Source of the DNA: a bacterium
GTDB lineage: Bacteria; Acidobacteriota; HRBIN11; JAKEFK01
NCBI GenBank assembly: GCA_022616075.1
Contig: JAKEFK010000116.1
Coordinates: forward strand, 1 to 33,223
Length of the DNA: 33,223 nt
Direction: 5' to 3'
The number at the start of each line of letters is the position of its first letter. Within the stretch, counting starts at the first letter, position 1. Under the pieces are notes generated by a model. That model worked only from the letters and a program-made list of their open reading frames with translations, ran no database searches and was not told the DNA's origin. Shown here piece by piece: positions 1 through 6,960 of this stretch. The position numbers were made by a program, and so were the translations under genes.

Positions 1-1
1 C

Positions 2-214
2 CGTGATGAGGTCAGCTTGCTTGCTACAGAGCGTTCTGAAGTAACAGGGATCAGTTTTTGGAACGAGAAGATCAATGCCGATGATTACAACCGTTTAATG
101 TATCCGGAAGTAGTCAAGACCCTTTCGAAAGTAATCGAAGGGACACCAGAAGTAAAACTCTTTCAGGTATCAAATTCCACTTTTCATAAGATTGCTGCGG
201 GACTAACTGTCTGA
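2..214 (+). CDS. C-terminal part of an ABM-like (antibiotic biosynthesis monooxygenase fold) protein
   Basis: The reading frame is open from the window edge, so only about 70 C-terminal residues are present and the start lies upstream. The visible part has the pattern TGISFWNEKINADDY, then YPEV, then EGTPEVKLFQVSNSTFHKI. This resembles the last helix and strand of small ferredoxin-like dimeric alpha/beta barrel proteins (ABM/DUF-type), in which a Trp in the fifth strand and a closing STFH segment recur. Members are single-domain cytoplasmic proteins, some of them oxygenases and many of unknown role. A strong hairpin terminator follows 19 bases after the stop, so this gene ends its own transcription unit. 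The assignment rests on remembered family wording and is moderate; no catalytic role can be given from the fragment. Confidence 0.5.
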   Translation, partial: RDEVSLLATERSEVTGISFWNEKINADDYNRLMYPEVVKTLSKVIEGTPEVKLFQVSNSTFHKIAAGLTV

Positions 215-232
215 CCGTAACATGATTGCGGG

Positions 233-263
233 AGAGGGCGGCCAAGGCCGCTCTTTCTTTTTT
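233..263 (+). terminator. Rho-independent terminator
   Basis: An 11-position stem (233-243 with 246-256, including two G-T pairs and a GGCC/GGCC core) is followed by a T-rich run at 254-263. It lies just after the ABM-like gene and ahead of the BON-domain gene. Confidence 0.75.
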
Positions 264-296
264 CGGAAGTGCAAAGTTCAACCAGGAGACAAAATT

Positions 297-680
297 ATGA
301 AATACAGCAGGGATTGGTGTACCGTTCTTACTCTTGTTCTTATCGTTTTTGCTTTTTGGAGTTGCGCGACGACCAACAGTGCAGGCGTCCGGAACAGAGA
401 AGGCCAAATAGAGACAACTCCGCAGATTGCTCATAACCTTGATTACACGGTCCAAAGAATTGATGCAAATATTTCATCGGACATAAAGATGAAATTCGCC
501 GCCGATGAACTGATATCCGCTTCAAACATTAACGTCGATACGAGTCATTGCAACGTTACATTGAAAGGAAGAGTTGACACTCAAGCTGAAGCCGATCGCG
601 CTATGAAATTAGGACGATCCGCCAATGGTGTACGAAGCGTCCGTTCAGATCTCATCGTGAAGTCTACAAACAGCAAATAA
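297..680 (+). CDS. BON-domain lipoprotein
   Basis: A 127-residue protein. The start at 297 has AGGAG at 284-288 and gives a classic lipoprotein signal: MKYSRDWC, a hydrophobic run (TLVLIVFAF), then the lipobox FWSC with the acylated Cys at residue 23. An upstream ATG at 222 in the same frame would bury the signal peptide and would begin before the terminator hairpin, so it is rejected. Residues about 62-125 form one BON domain: SSDIKMKFAADELISASNI, then a VTLKGRVDTQAEADRAM segment, then NGVRSVRSDLIV. BON domains are found in periplasmic or outer-membrane proteins that bind lipid and help keep the envelope intact (OsmY, Kbp and DolP types). It stands alone, convergent with the gene at 700. Role in envelope maintenance is inferred from the family. 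Confidence 0.85.
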   Translation: MKYSRDWCTVLTLVLIVFAFWSCATTNSAGVRNREGQIETTPQIAHNLDYTVQRIDANISSDIKMKFAADELISASNINVDTSHCNVTLKGRVDTQAEADRAMKLGRSANGVRSVRSDLIVKSTNSK

Positions 681-699
681 GAATCCATGATGTCTTTGA

Positions 700-1272
700 T
701 TATAAAGCTTCTACAGGGCGATCGAGCTGAACATCCTGAATCATTTGAAAAATTCGTTGAGAATCATTGTCACGCACCAGATCTGCAATCTCATTGTGAT
801 GATATTCTCTGAGGGTTCCTATTAACATCTGATTGGCGACCTTTTCAAACTCCACATTGAGCTCTACCCATTCTTCCGGGACTTCTTCGGCGTCCCAAAA
901 CTGAGAATCGTTCAGACTGTGAACCTCACTAATCCTGTCGCAACGTTCAGAAAAATCTCTTTCATAGATTTCCTGTGTTCGCTTTTCAGCAATCGCAACG
1001 ATTATGATCAAATGAAGAAGATAACGAAGTTGATCTCCGCGCTGGTTTGTGCGGTTCATGTCGGCCATGAATAATTTGCCTTCGGGCGAGATAAATTTTC
1101 CGTTTTCCTCCTGCCTTCTCTCGTCATTGTCGCTCCAAAAAAGCATCTTTGCCATTTCGATCCAATTTGCTTTTGCCCTGGAACCTTCTAACAGACGGTC
1201 CAGTTTTGACATGCGGATGTTGGTGGTCCGCGTTCCTCCGGGCAACCCGAACGATCGCAGTAAGTCAGTCAT
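700..1272 (-). CDS. Conserved-looking hypothetical protein coupled to an XRE regulator
   Basis: A 190-residue soluble protein that I do not recognise. Its ATG overlaps the stop of the XRE regulator gene by four bases (1269-1272), so the two are translationally coupled and probably act together. It begins MTDLLRSFGLPGGTRTTN and is charged throughout. There is one helical hydrophobic stretch, YLLHLIIIVAIAEK, near residues 84-97, too short and too flanked by charge to be a sure membrane segment. A C-terminal section contains EYHHNEIADLVRDND. That HHNE is not the HExxH of ImmA/IrrE peptidases that often follow XRE regulators, so that role is not supported. Possibilities include a toxin or effector partner of the regulator or an anti-regulator; none can be chosen from sequence alone. 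Confidence 0.6.
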   Translation of the reverse strand: MTDLLRSFGLPGGTRTTNIRMSKLDRLLEGSRAKANWIEMAKMLFWSDNDERRQEENGKFISPEGKLFMADMNRTNQRGDQLRYLLHLIIIVAIAEKRTQEIYERDFSERCDRISEVHSLNDSQFWDAEEVPEEWVELNVEFEKVANQMLIGTLREYHHNEIADLVRDNDSQRIFQMIQDVQLDRPVEAL

Positions 1273-1640
1273 TTCTTTCTCCTTCTACTCGCTTTTCCTC
1301 TCCAGCGCAGGAAGTGCAAGTATTCCTTAAGAGCCTCTTCTTCTTCAATTGTGACCGGTCCAAGACTTAAGGCAAGCCGGGAATACAACGACGGTTGATT
1401 CATTTCAGGTTTGGGAAATGGATATCCCGCAAGCTGCATTACATCTGCATAAGGCACCTGGTACAACTCGCTCAACCTGTGCAATATGACCGGAGAGGGC
1501 CCCTGAATTTTCCCGCTCTCCAACTGGCTGAGGTATGCGTTCGAGATCTCGACCGCTTTTTCGACCGCTCGCAAGCTAAGTTGCCTCGAGTTCCGTGCCG
1601 CCTTGAGAAAACTGCCAATCGCGGGGGCCTGCATTTTCAT
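1269..1640 (-). CDS. XRE-family helix-turn-helix transcriptional regulator
   Basis: Using the start at 1640 the product is 123 residues. Residues about 8-65 are a Cro/C1-type HTH: GSFLKAARNSRQLSLRAVE, then VEISNAYLSQLESGKI, PSPVILHRLSELYQV and the usual MQLAGYP close. A charged C-terminal tail follows (EEEEALKEYLHFLRW, ending in RRRKK). A longer frame would start at 1706, but a near-perfect sigma-70 promoter lies between 1706 and 1640, so that start would precede the transcript. ATG at 1640 (or 1634) leaves a leader of only about four bases. The gene overlaps the following 190-residue gene by ATGA and is divergent from the flavodoxin-like/radical SAM/PP2C operon. Autoregulation, and control of the divergent operon, are inferred from the shared promoter region. 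Confidence 0.85.
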   Translation of the reverse strand: MKMQAPAIGSFLKAARNSRQLSLRAVEKAVEISNAYLSQLESGKIQGPSPVILHRLSELYQVPYADVMQLAGYPFPKPEMNQPSLYSRLALSLGPVTIEEEEALKEYLHFLRWRGKASRRRKK

Positions 1641-1650
1641 TATGATGCTC

Positions 1651-1679
1651 AGTATATCGAGCAACGCTAAGTATGTCAA
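1651..1679 (-). promoter_or_regulatory. Sigma-70 promoter and possible operator of the XRE regulator
   Basis: On the minus strand TTGACA (1679-1674) is separated by exactly 17 bases from TATACT (1656-1651). A nine-base direct repeat, ATACTTAGC (1674-1666) and ATACTGAGC (1655-1647), occurs 19 bp apart, one copy beside each promoter element, and is a candidate binding site for the XRE protein. The predicted transcript begins about four bases before the ATG. Confidence 0.75.
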
Positions 1680-1686
1680 GCACCGC

Positions 1687-1715
1687 TTGCCATTCCATAT
1701 TTTCAAGAATACATT
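1687..1715 (+). promoter_or_regulatory. Divergent promoter for the 1739-4259 operon
   Basis: TTGCCA (1687-1692) lies 17 bases before TACATT (1710-1715). A transcript would start near 1722, just at the AGGTAG ribosome binding site of the gene at 1739. The -35 element is only seven bases from that of the opposing XRE promoter, so one bound regulator could control both. Confidence 0.45.
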
Positions 1716-1738
1716 TCACCAAGGTAGCTCTCCAAACA

Positions 1739-2332
1739 ATGCCGAACGAAAAGGAAAGATCAGTGCGCGTGGTAAAAGGGATGCCGGACGTTCAGCTTTC
1801 GGCAGCGGAATTCCTCGAATGCTTTTCCCAACGTTTTTACGATCCTGCTTTTGACTTTGCAAAAAATGAATTTGAAAAAATTGCGACAATAGCATACGAG
1901 GCTTATAAAGAGTATCGAAAAAGTCCGCGAACGAAGCCTGCGGGCCCTGGTTTTGAGGATCCGGAGTTTCCACTGCCCGTTGAGTGGCTGGAAACGCGAA
2001 AGAAGATCGCTGATGCCGAACAGTTGTACCGTAATTCACAAGCCAAATCCGGCATTTTGCTGATCAACGGAGCAGCCAGCAGCGATCAAACGTGTCCCGG
2101 AGAAATGTTAACAGACATGGAGCTGATACCGGCCGGTCCGAACGCTGGTCTTGCGAGATACGTCGGTTACTACACTCCGTATGCCACAAGTCATGATGAT
2201 CTGGACCGCGATACCGGTTTACAGACGGAAGTAAAAAATCACGCGAGGGCACTAATTGAAATGGTTCGTCAGATTCGAAACGGAAAGAATCAGCGGCCGG
2301 ACGCAAATTTGGAAGAACCGCGTAAGAAGTGA
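1739..2332 (+). CDS. Flavodoxin-fold NAD(P)H:FMN reductase-like protein with an internal in-frame deletion
   Basis: An intact 197-codon frame. Start ATG 1739 has AGGTAG upstream; an earlier ATG at 1673 lies in promoter DNA. Residues 1-105 form a long N-terminal extension (EFEKIATIAYEAYKEYRKSPRTKPAGPGF, written here only as positions 45-72, then LPVEWLETRKKI) that I recall from a subfamily of NADPH-dependent FMN reductases. Residues 106-123 (GILLINGAASSDQTCPGEM) match the first strand and phosphate loop of that fold. Residues 124-180 (LTDMELIPAGPNAGLARYVG, YYTPYATSHDDLDRD) match its extreme C-terminus. The middle, normally well over 100 residues with the FMN-binding and active-site loops, is absent, the join being near base 2107. 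The usual loop wording NGSxRS is also altered to NGAASS. It therefore probably cannot bind flavin normally. It remains the first gene of a tight operon with the radical SAM enzyme 10 bases downstream. It may be decaying or retained for its ends. Confidence 0.65.
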   Translation: MPNEKERSVRVVKGMPDVQLSAAEFLECFSQRFYDPAFDFAKNEFEKIATIAYEAYKEYRKSPRTKPAGPGFEDPEFPLPVEWLETRKKIADAEQLYRNSQAKSGILLINGAASSDQTCPGEMLTDMELIPAGPNAGLARYVGYYTPYATSHDDLDRDTGLQTEVKNHARALIEMVRQIRNGKNQRPDANLEEPRKK

Positions 2333-2342
2333 GGATTTTGCA

Positions 2343-3314
2343 ATGTTGGGAGTAATATTTCGTGCCTGGGGCAGGCTGCTCATAGGTTACAAACCCTTCT
2401 TATCCATCGAGCTGACCCGTGAGTGTCCATTAAGTTGTCCCGGTTGTTACGCGTATGGAGATCAGCATCTCGGAGGTCAAATCACACTCCGGCAAGTTCG
2501 GGATCTGAAAGGACAGGCGTTGATCGACGGTGTGCTGGGCTTACTGCGCGAGCACAAACCGTCTCACGTTTCCCTTGTCGGGGGAGAACCACTCGTACGA
2601 TATCGTGAATTGGATGAGTTGCTTCCACAGATGGCAACCATGGGAATTCAGACGCAACTCGTAACAAGCGCTGTTCGCAGGATTCCTCAAGAATGGGCTC
2701 TCATTCCGCGATTGGGAATCAGTGTATCGATTGATGGATTGCAACCGGAACACGATGAGCGCCGAAAACCTGCAACATACGAACGCATCTTAAAGAACAT
2801 TGCCGGTCATCAGGTTTCAGTTCATTGCACCTTGACACACCAGCAGTTGGTTCGTGATGGATACTTGGAGGAGTTTGTAAAATTCTGGTCGGATCAACCA
2901 ACAACAAAGCGAATCTGGATGAGCCTTTTCACGCCGCAAAAAGGAGAGAATTCGAAAGAGCGACTAACGCCGGAGGATCGCTGGAAAGCGATTCAAGATT
3001 TGCTCGATTTGAAGCCAAAGTACCCAAAGCTGGATGTCGGACGTGGAGTGGCCGAATTCTATGAAAATCCGCCGAATTCACCAGGCGAGTGTACTTTCGC
3101 CAGACTATCGACCTGCATTTCCGCCGATTTTGAAAAGTTGATCACCCCTTGTCAATTTGGTGGAAATCCTGATTGCAAAAACTGCGGGTGCATTGCGTCG
3201 GCCGGAATGGATGCTGTACAACGTCATCAACTGCCCTTTGGTATTCGTGTCGGACAAATTCTTGACGCATCTCTCAAAGTGGGCGCCTGCATAAAACACA
3301 TCCGGAATAGGTGA
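2343..3314 (+). CDS. Radical SAM enzyme with C-terminal SPASM-like cysteine cluster
   Basis: A 323-residue protein; ATG 2343 is preceded by TGAGGA that overlaps the stop of the gene before. ECPLSCPGC places the three iron-sulfur cysteines at 28, 32 and 35 (CxxxCxxC), followed by the SAM-binding VGGEPL motif near residue 81 and SVSIDG near 133. The C-terminal part has eight clustered cysteines (CTFARLSTC, then PCQFGGNPDCKNCGC), the sort of arrangement that holds auxiliary [4Fe-4S] clusters in SPASM or twitch domains. Such enzymes (MoaA/PqqE/SkfB relatives) modify peptides, proteins or cofactors by radical chemistry. No precursor peptide gene is visible nearby. It sits between the shortened flavodoxin-like gene and a PP2C phosphatase starting three bases downstream. 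The substrate is unknown. Confidence 0.85.
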   Translation: MLGVIFRAWGRLLIGYKPFLSIELTRECPLSCPGCYAYGDQHLGGQITLRQVRDLKGQALIDGVLGLLREHKPSHVSLVGGEPLVRYRELDELLPQMATMGIQTQLVTSAVRRIPQEWALIPRLGISVSIDGLQPEHDERRKPATYERILKNIAGHQVSVHCTLTHQQLVRDGYLEEFVKFWSDQPTTKRIWMSLFTPQKGENSKERLTPEDRWKAIQDLLDLKPKYPKLDVGRGVAEFYENPPNSPGECTFARLSTCISADFEKLITPCQFGGNPDCKNCGCIASAGMDAVQRHQLPFGIRVGQILDASLKVGACIKHIRNR

Positions 3315-3317
3315 ATC

Positions 3318-4259
3318 ATGCGTAGTTTCAATCCAGCTGATACGGTAATTACTGAACTTCCATTTTCAGTGGATCCTGTTCAACCACCGCGGCCATTTTC
3401 AAGTCTTGTTTCCATTGATTTCGGGGCTTCAAGCCATACGGGCTATGCGCGCCCGAACAATCAGGATGCCTACATAATTTATCGCTCGGGGCGTTACTGG
3501 GAAAAAGTGATGACCAGTCTGGAAGCGGGAGATTTGCCGGACCGCTCCGATGAGATTGGATATGGAATGGCGGTGGCTGATGGTATGGGTGGCGCCGCCT
3601 CCGGAGAAGTGGCCAGCACCATGGCCATTCGTGTATTGATGAGTTTGATTTTGAATGCGGCGAAATGGGCGCTTAAATTAGACAATCCGGAAACCAGGGA
3701 GACCGAATTGAAGGACGTGATAGAGCGCGCGGAAGAATACTTTCAACGCGTAGATCAAACGCTGATGGAGTACGCCGAAGCCTATCCGCGGCTTAAGGGA
3801 ATGGGTACTACGATGACCGGTGCCTACAGTTTTGGCGATGATCTCTTCATTCTTCACATCGGCGATACACGCGCGTATCTGTTTCGGCAAAACAAACTGA
3901 AGCGACTCACACATGATCAAACCGTAGCGCAGGCTCTGGCAGATGCCGGCGCGATTTCTCCGGAGGAGGTTTCGACTCACCGGATGCGTCACACTCTTAC
4001 AAGCGTTCTGGGTGGTGAATCCAGGACAATTCAAATGGAAATCCGCCATGTGAGGCTCCTGGACGGCGACCGGCTTTTGCTCTGCAGTGATGGATTGACC
4101 GACATGGTGAATGAACAGGAAATCGCTGAAGTGATTGCAGCATCAGAAGGATCATCCGATGTTTGTGATCGACTGATGAATCTTGCTCTCGAAAAAGGGG
4201 GTAAAGATAATGTGACTGTTTTACTGGCGCGCTATTCAATTCCCAATCCTCTTTCGTGA
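3318..4259 (+). CDS. PP2C-family Ser/Thr protein phosphatase
   Basis: A 313-residue protein. All the metal-binding signatures of the PP2C/PppA/Stp1 family are present: ARPNNQD (44-50), VADGMGG (86-92), a GTTMTGA segment, LHIGDTRAYL, LLLCSDGLTDMV and GGKDNVTVLL. These supply the aspartates that bind the two or three Mn/Mg ions. An N-terminal 30 residues precede the catalytic domain. Compared with the bacterial norm of about 240 residues there is an insert between RPNNQD and the ADGMGG motif and a charged helical insert at about 115-140. The start has AGGTGA five bases upstream. It is probably cotranscribed with the radical SAM gene. It would oppose Ser/Thr kinases such as the one at 19311-21668, but there is no direct link. 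Confidence 0.9.
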   Translation: MRSFNPADTVITELPFSVDPVQPPRPFSSLVSIDFGASSHTGYARPNNQDAYIIYRSGRYWEKVMTSLEAGDLPDRSDEIGYGMAVADGMGGAASGEVASTMAIRVLMSLILNAAKWALKLDNPETRETELKDVIERAEEYFQRVDQTLMEYAEAYPRLKGMGTTMTGAYSFGDDLFILHIGDTRAYLFRQNKLKRLTHDQTVAQALADAGAISPEEVSTHRMRHTLTSVLGGESRTIQMEIRHVRLLDGDRLLLCSDGLTDMVNEQEIAEVIAASEGSSDVCDRLMNLALEKGGKDNVTVLLARYSIPNPLS

Positions 4260-4273
4260 ACACTCCTCGGGTA

Positions 4274-4333
4274 TCAAACTTGGTGTTCCACCAGCAAACC
4301 GAGAACGAAAAAAACGATAAACATTTGTTTCAT
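4274..4333 (-). CDS. Possible 19-residue hydrophobic peptide
   Basis: A very short frame reads MKQMFIVFFVLGLLVEHQV and stops. It has a strong GGGGAGG ribosome binding site six bases before the ATG, but that site is part of the palindromic repeat at 4341-4374. The wording looks like a signal peptide or single membrane helix. It lies downstream of the SRPBCC gene on the same strand. It could be a real micropeptide, the remnant of an exported protein, or chance. Confidence 0.2.
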   Translation of the reverse strand: MKQMFIVFFVLGLLVEHQV

Positions 4334-4340
4334 TCCAACC

Positions 4341-4374
4341 TCCCCTTAGTCCCCTCCTTCATAAGGAGGGGAAA
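4341..4374. repeat. Palindromic repeat (CCCCTCCTT/AAGGAGGGG)
   Basis: A perfect nine-base inverted repeat (4351-4359 with 4363-4371) around a CAT loop, inside the longer wording TCCCCTTAGTCCCCTCC. This wording recurs as a dispersed element in many bacterial genomes. It may end transcription of the PP2C operon, but there is no T run on either side. Confidence 0.6.
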
Positions 4375-4390
4375 TCCGGGCAAAACACTT

Positions 4391-4858
4391 TTAAGGATTC
4401 ATGTAGATTTCCGGTTTCAGGAACGATCCTTTGCGCAGATTGATTCCGTACTCCAGATACCCTTTCAGAGAGCAGAGCATGTGCATCCAGCCGCTACAGT
4501 TGCCGTAAGAGCTTCGAATTCCTTTTTCTGTTGGGCGCCATCCCTCTTCGCTGATCGAAACCAGTGTTGAGTTTTCATCCAGCGGTTCGAATTTCATAGT
4601 CACTGTTGTGTTGTATCCGCCCTCCTGCGATTCCCATTCGAGCGTAATCGATTCGTTGGGTATGATCCGGCGAATGATGACTGGAAATTCTTCAGGAAAT
4701 TCAGGAAAACGCCACTTTACAGTCGTGCCTTCGCGCATAGGAGCGCTGGCGGAAGCCGTAAAGTAACCCGACAGCTTTTGAGGCTGAATCACGGCATCAA
4801 AAACCTGCTCCACCGGTTTCAGAATGCTGAGATGAACCGTAAAACTAATTTGTTCCAT
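4391..4858 (-). CDS. SRPBCC/AHSA1-family ligand-binding protein
   Basis: A 155-residue cytoplasmic protein with the Aha1 C-terminal-like START fold: ISFTVHLSILKPVEQVFDAV at the start, YFTASASAPMREGTTVKWRF, then VTMKFEPLDENSTLVSISEEGW and a last helix WMHMLCSLKGYLEYG. The start at 4858 has GGAGAA nine bases upstream; longer starts would run through the operator. These proteins have a deep hydrophobic cavity and are commonly paired with an ArsR regulator, which is the arrangement here: the ArsR gene is divergent 47 bases away and a perfect palindrome lies between them. The ligand is not known. Repression by the ArsR neighbour is inferred from this layout. Confidence 0.85.
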   Translation of the reverse strand: MEQISFTVHLSILKPVEQVFDAVIQPQKLSGYFTASASAPMREGTTVKWRFPEFPEEFPVIIRRIIPNESITLEWESQEGGYNTTVTMKFEPLDENSTLVSISEEGWRPTEKGIRSSYGNCSGWMHMLCSLKGYLEYGINLRKGSFLKPEIYMNP

Positions 4859-4887
4859 GATAATTTCTCCTTTTCTGCTTTTAATAT

Positions 4888-4907
4888 ATGTTATAATATT
4901 ATAACAT
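4888..4907. promoter_or_regulatory. Perfect 20-bp palindromic operator with embedded -10 box
   Basis: The half-sites ATGTTATAAT and ATTATAACAT are exact reverse complements with no spacer. The right half contains the first two bases of the ArsR start codon (4906-4908). A TATAAT is embedded on each strand (plus 4892-4897, minus 4903-4898), so a bound dimer would block polymerase in both directions. The plus-strand box lies eight bases before the ATG, suggesting a leaderless ArsR transcript. Confidence 0.8.
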
Positions 4908-5232
4908 GTCAAGGCAACGGAAAGATGAAGCTGTTTTTAAGGCGCTAGCGAACCGGCGTCGTCGAGAGATTCTGGATCAATTAAAGAACCGGCCTCTGAC
5001 AACCGGCGAGATTTGCGATTTATTTCCCGGCGCTGATCGCTGCACGGTAATGCTTCATTTGAGGGTGCTGGTCAACGCCGGACTTGTGATCAGTAAGCGG
5101 GAAGGGCGCCTCCGCTGGAATTATCTGAACGTCCTGCCAATTAAACAAATCTATGATCGCTGGATCAGCCGTTACGCGGAACCATCTGTGAATTTGCTTG
5201 CACGCCTGAAACGAGATCTAGAATCGATGTAA
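4906..5232 (+). CDS. ArsR-family winged-helix repressor
   Basis: A 108-residue protein. Residues 8-80 form the winged helix: FKALANRRRREILDQL, then PLTTGEICDLFPGADRCTVM with the recognition helix, HLRVLVNAGLVIS and the wing KREGRLRWNYLN. No metal-binding cysteine pair like ELCVCDL is seen, so it belongs to the non-metal ArsR group usually found beside SRPBCC/AHSA1 proteins. There is no ribosome binding site: the bases before the ATG are the operator palindrome, and translation is probably leaderless. It ends two bases before the convergent esterase gene. It very likely represses itself and the divergent SRPBCC gene. Confidence 0.88.
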   Translation: MSRQRKDEAVFKALANRRRREILDQLKNRPLTTGEICDLFPGADRCTVMLHLRVLVNAGLVISKREGRLRWNYLNVLPIKQIYDRWISRYAEPSVNLLARLKRDLESM

Positions 5233-5234
5233 GA

Positions 5235-6953
5235 TCAATAGCGCCAGCTTTTCAGATCGGCGCCAGACGGAGCGGTCTTTTCAATTCTTTTTAGAATTCT
5301 GTCCAGATACATCGTGTGGTAGCGAAGCCGGGTCAGGTGGTTCGGATTATTGTGATCTCCGTTCCAGCAATGCTCGGCGCGATCTCCGTAATCCACTTCC
5401 CCGCCGTAATGAGGATTCTTTGTTTTTTCCAGAAACTCTTCCATGAAATACACGGCATTGTTCAGGTAATAGTTGTCCATATCTCCGCAATACAAATGGA
5501 GTTTTCCTTCAAGCTTTGGTCCGAGTTTGCTCCAGTCCCGCTCCAGAATATGGCGCAGGTCAAAATTCTCTTTCCAGTATTTTGCAACTTCGGGATCAAT
5601 TTTTCCGGTGAGCTTGTCGTAAATTCGTTTCGGATAACCATCTTGATCCTGCGGCGAATAAACTGCTTCCCAGATATCAAATTGTTGGCCGGACCTCGAT
5701 TTTGTTCCCAGAGCGAGTTCGAAATAATTGTTTTGTTCCATCGTTGCGCTTAGCTGACCGAGATAATTGCGATGCGCGGGTCGTGGAATTCTGGCGAACT
5801 GACCTTCATAGTAGTAAGCATTTTTATCTTCATAGATGTTGATCGTCATGTAGGATCTGAAATCGACAGGATCCGGACACGCCCCGAATGCCCCGTTGTA
5901 TTCATCTGGATAAAACACTTGCGCTGCAAGAGCCTCCCAGCCGCCGGTAGAGCCACCATAAAGAAATCGCGACCAGGGTTGGCCAATTGCGCGAAATTTC
6001 TTTTCAATGAACGGAATCAATTCATAAGTAATTGCATCGCCATACGGTCCCAGGTTTGCAGAATTTACGGCGTACGAATCATCGTAATAAGGATTTGCAT
6101 GCTGGATTTCGAGCGCGAGAAAACGTGGAAAATCTTTGCTGATCCACTGTTGATAGAACTTGTACGCTTCCTCCTGCTGAATTTTGTTGTAGCCGCTGAC
6201 ACGAAATCGTTCACTGTAGTCGGGTTTCAGGTTCGGATCCGGTGGTTCGGTCCGGAAACCGCTGACATCTGCCGGAAAATGTCCGTGAAAAATCATCAGC
6301 GGATAACGGGCCTCAGGATGTTCGTCAAATCCATGCGGCACGAGAACATGACCTCCGACGTACACCGGTCGTCCCCAGAACTCGGTCAACAACTTGCTTT
6401 GCATTTTTATGTGCTGCACATACTTCGTATCGGCGGGCTCTTGAATGGGTGGAATCTTCTGATCCATCACGATGAGTATTGCGGAAGCATTCTTTGGATC
6501 TATTTTCAGCTTCACCGGCTTGCTGTAGAAATTCCCGGGCTTCTCATTCCACTGTTGTCCTTCTCCCATTTCCGGAGGAAGTTTTACGGTATGGCCGGTT
6601 TTCAGATGGAATGTTTCGTAGCGATTTAAGAGAGCTTGCACGAAATATTCTCCCGCAGGCACATCTTTCAAGCTACGGATGGGATGGCCAAAAGCTTCTT
6701 CATCCACAATTCGTTCTTCGCCAGGCTTCATTCCTTCTACGTCAATACCAAAAACCAGCTGGGAATTGATGCCGTCTGTGATCTGACGGCGCGGCTCTTT
6801 TTCAGGATTGTTGGAGAGCAACAACAGTAACCGCCCATCCTGTGGCTTCGAAGAGACGGTATCCGGATAGGAAATGGAGAACCGAATTGTATCTTTGGCA
6901 AATGCCATAGTGGATAGTAGCGCTAGTGCAAGAAGAAATTCTAATGCTTTCAT
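5235..6953 (-). CDS. Secreted esterase-like alpha/beta hydrolase
   Basis: A 572-residue protein with a Sec signal peptide: MKALEFLLALALLSTMAFA, cleavage expected after AFA. An N-terminal beta-rich domain of about 180 residues precedes an esterase-D/feruloyl-esterase type alpha/beta hydrolase. The nucleophile elbow is FLYGGSTGGWEAL (GxSxG, near residue 342), with acid and base candidates in LHLYCGDMDNYYLN and in HCWNGDH near the C-terminus. HGFDEHPEARYPLMIFHGHF gives the first core strand and oxyanion region. It would act outside the cytoplasmic membrane on esters of sugars, peptides or lipids; the substrate is unknown. It is convergent with arsR and follows thiD on the same strand, but it has its own TATAAT seven bases before the ATG and no ribosome binding site, so it is probably transcribed alone. 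Confidence 0.8.
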   Translation of the reverse strand: MKALEFLLALALLSTMAFAKDTIRFSISYPDTVSSKPQDGRLLLLLSNNPEKEPRRQITDGINSQLVFGIDVEGMKPGEERIVDEEAFGHPIRSLKDVPAGEYFVQALLNRYETFHLKTGHTVKLPPEMGEGQQWNEKPGNFYSKPVKLKIDPKNASAILIVMDQKIPPIQEPADTKYVQHIKMQSKLLTEFWGRPVYVGGHVLVPHGFDEHPEARYPLMIFHGHFPADVSGFRTEPPDPNLKPDYSERFRVSGYNKIQQEEAYKFYQQWISKDFPRFLALEIQHANPYYDDSYAVNSANLGPYGDAITYELIPFIEKKFRAIGQPWSRFLYGGSTGGWEALAAQVFYPDEYNGAFGACPDPVDFRSYMTINIYEDKNAYYYEGQFARIPRPAHRNYLGQLSATMEQNNYFELALGTKSRSGQQFDIWEAVYSPQDQDGYPKRIYDKLTGKIDPEVAKYWKENFDLRHILERDWSKLGPKLEGKLHLYCGDMDNYYLNNAVYFMEEFLEKTKNPHYGGEVDYGDRAEHCWNGDHNNPNHLTRLRYHTMYLDRILKRIEKTAPSGADLKSWRY

Positions 6954-6960
6954 GATTGCA

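Noticed and set aside
700-1640. ImmA/IrrE peptidase-XRE pair or classical toxin-antitoxin
   Set aside because: The partner protein lacks HExxH and is not recognisable as any toxin; only the coupling is seen.
4351-4371. Rho-independent terminator of the PP2C operon
   Set aside because: The hairpin is perfect but no T run follows on either strand; it is listed as a repeat instead.
5772-6629. A 285-codon open frame on the plus strand inside the esterase gene
   Set aside because: It lies wholly opposite a recognisable hydrolase with signal peptide and catalytic motifs, and has no ribosome binding site or family-like wording.
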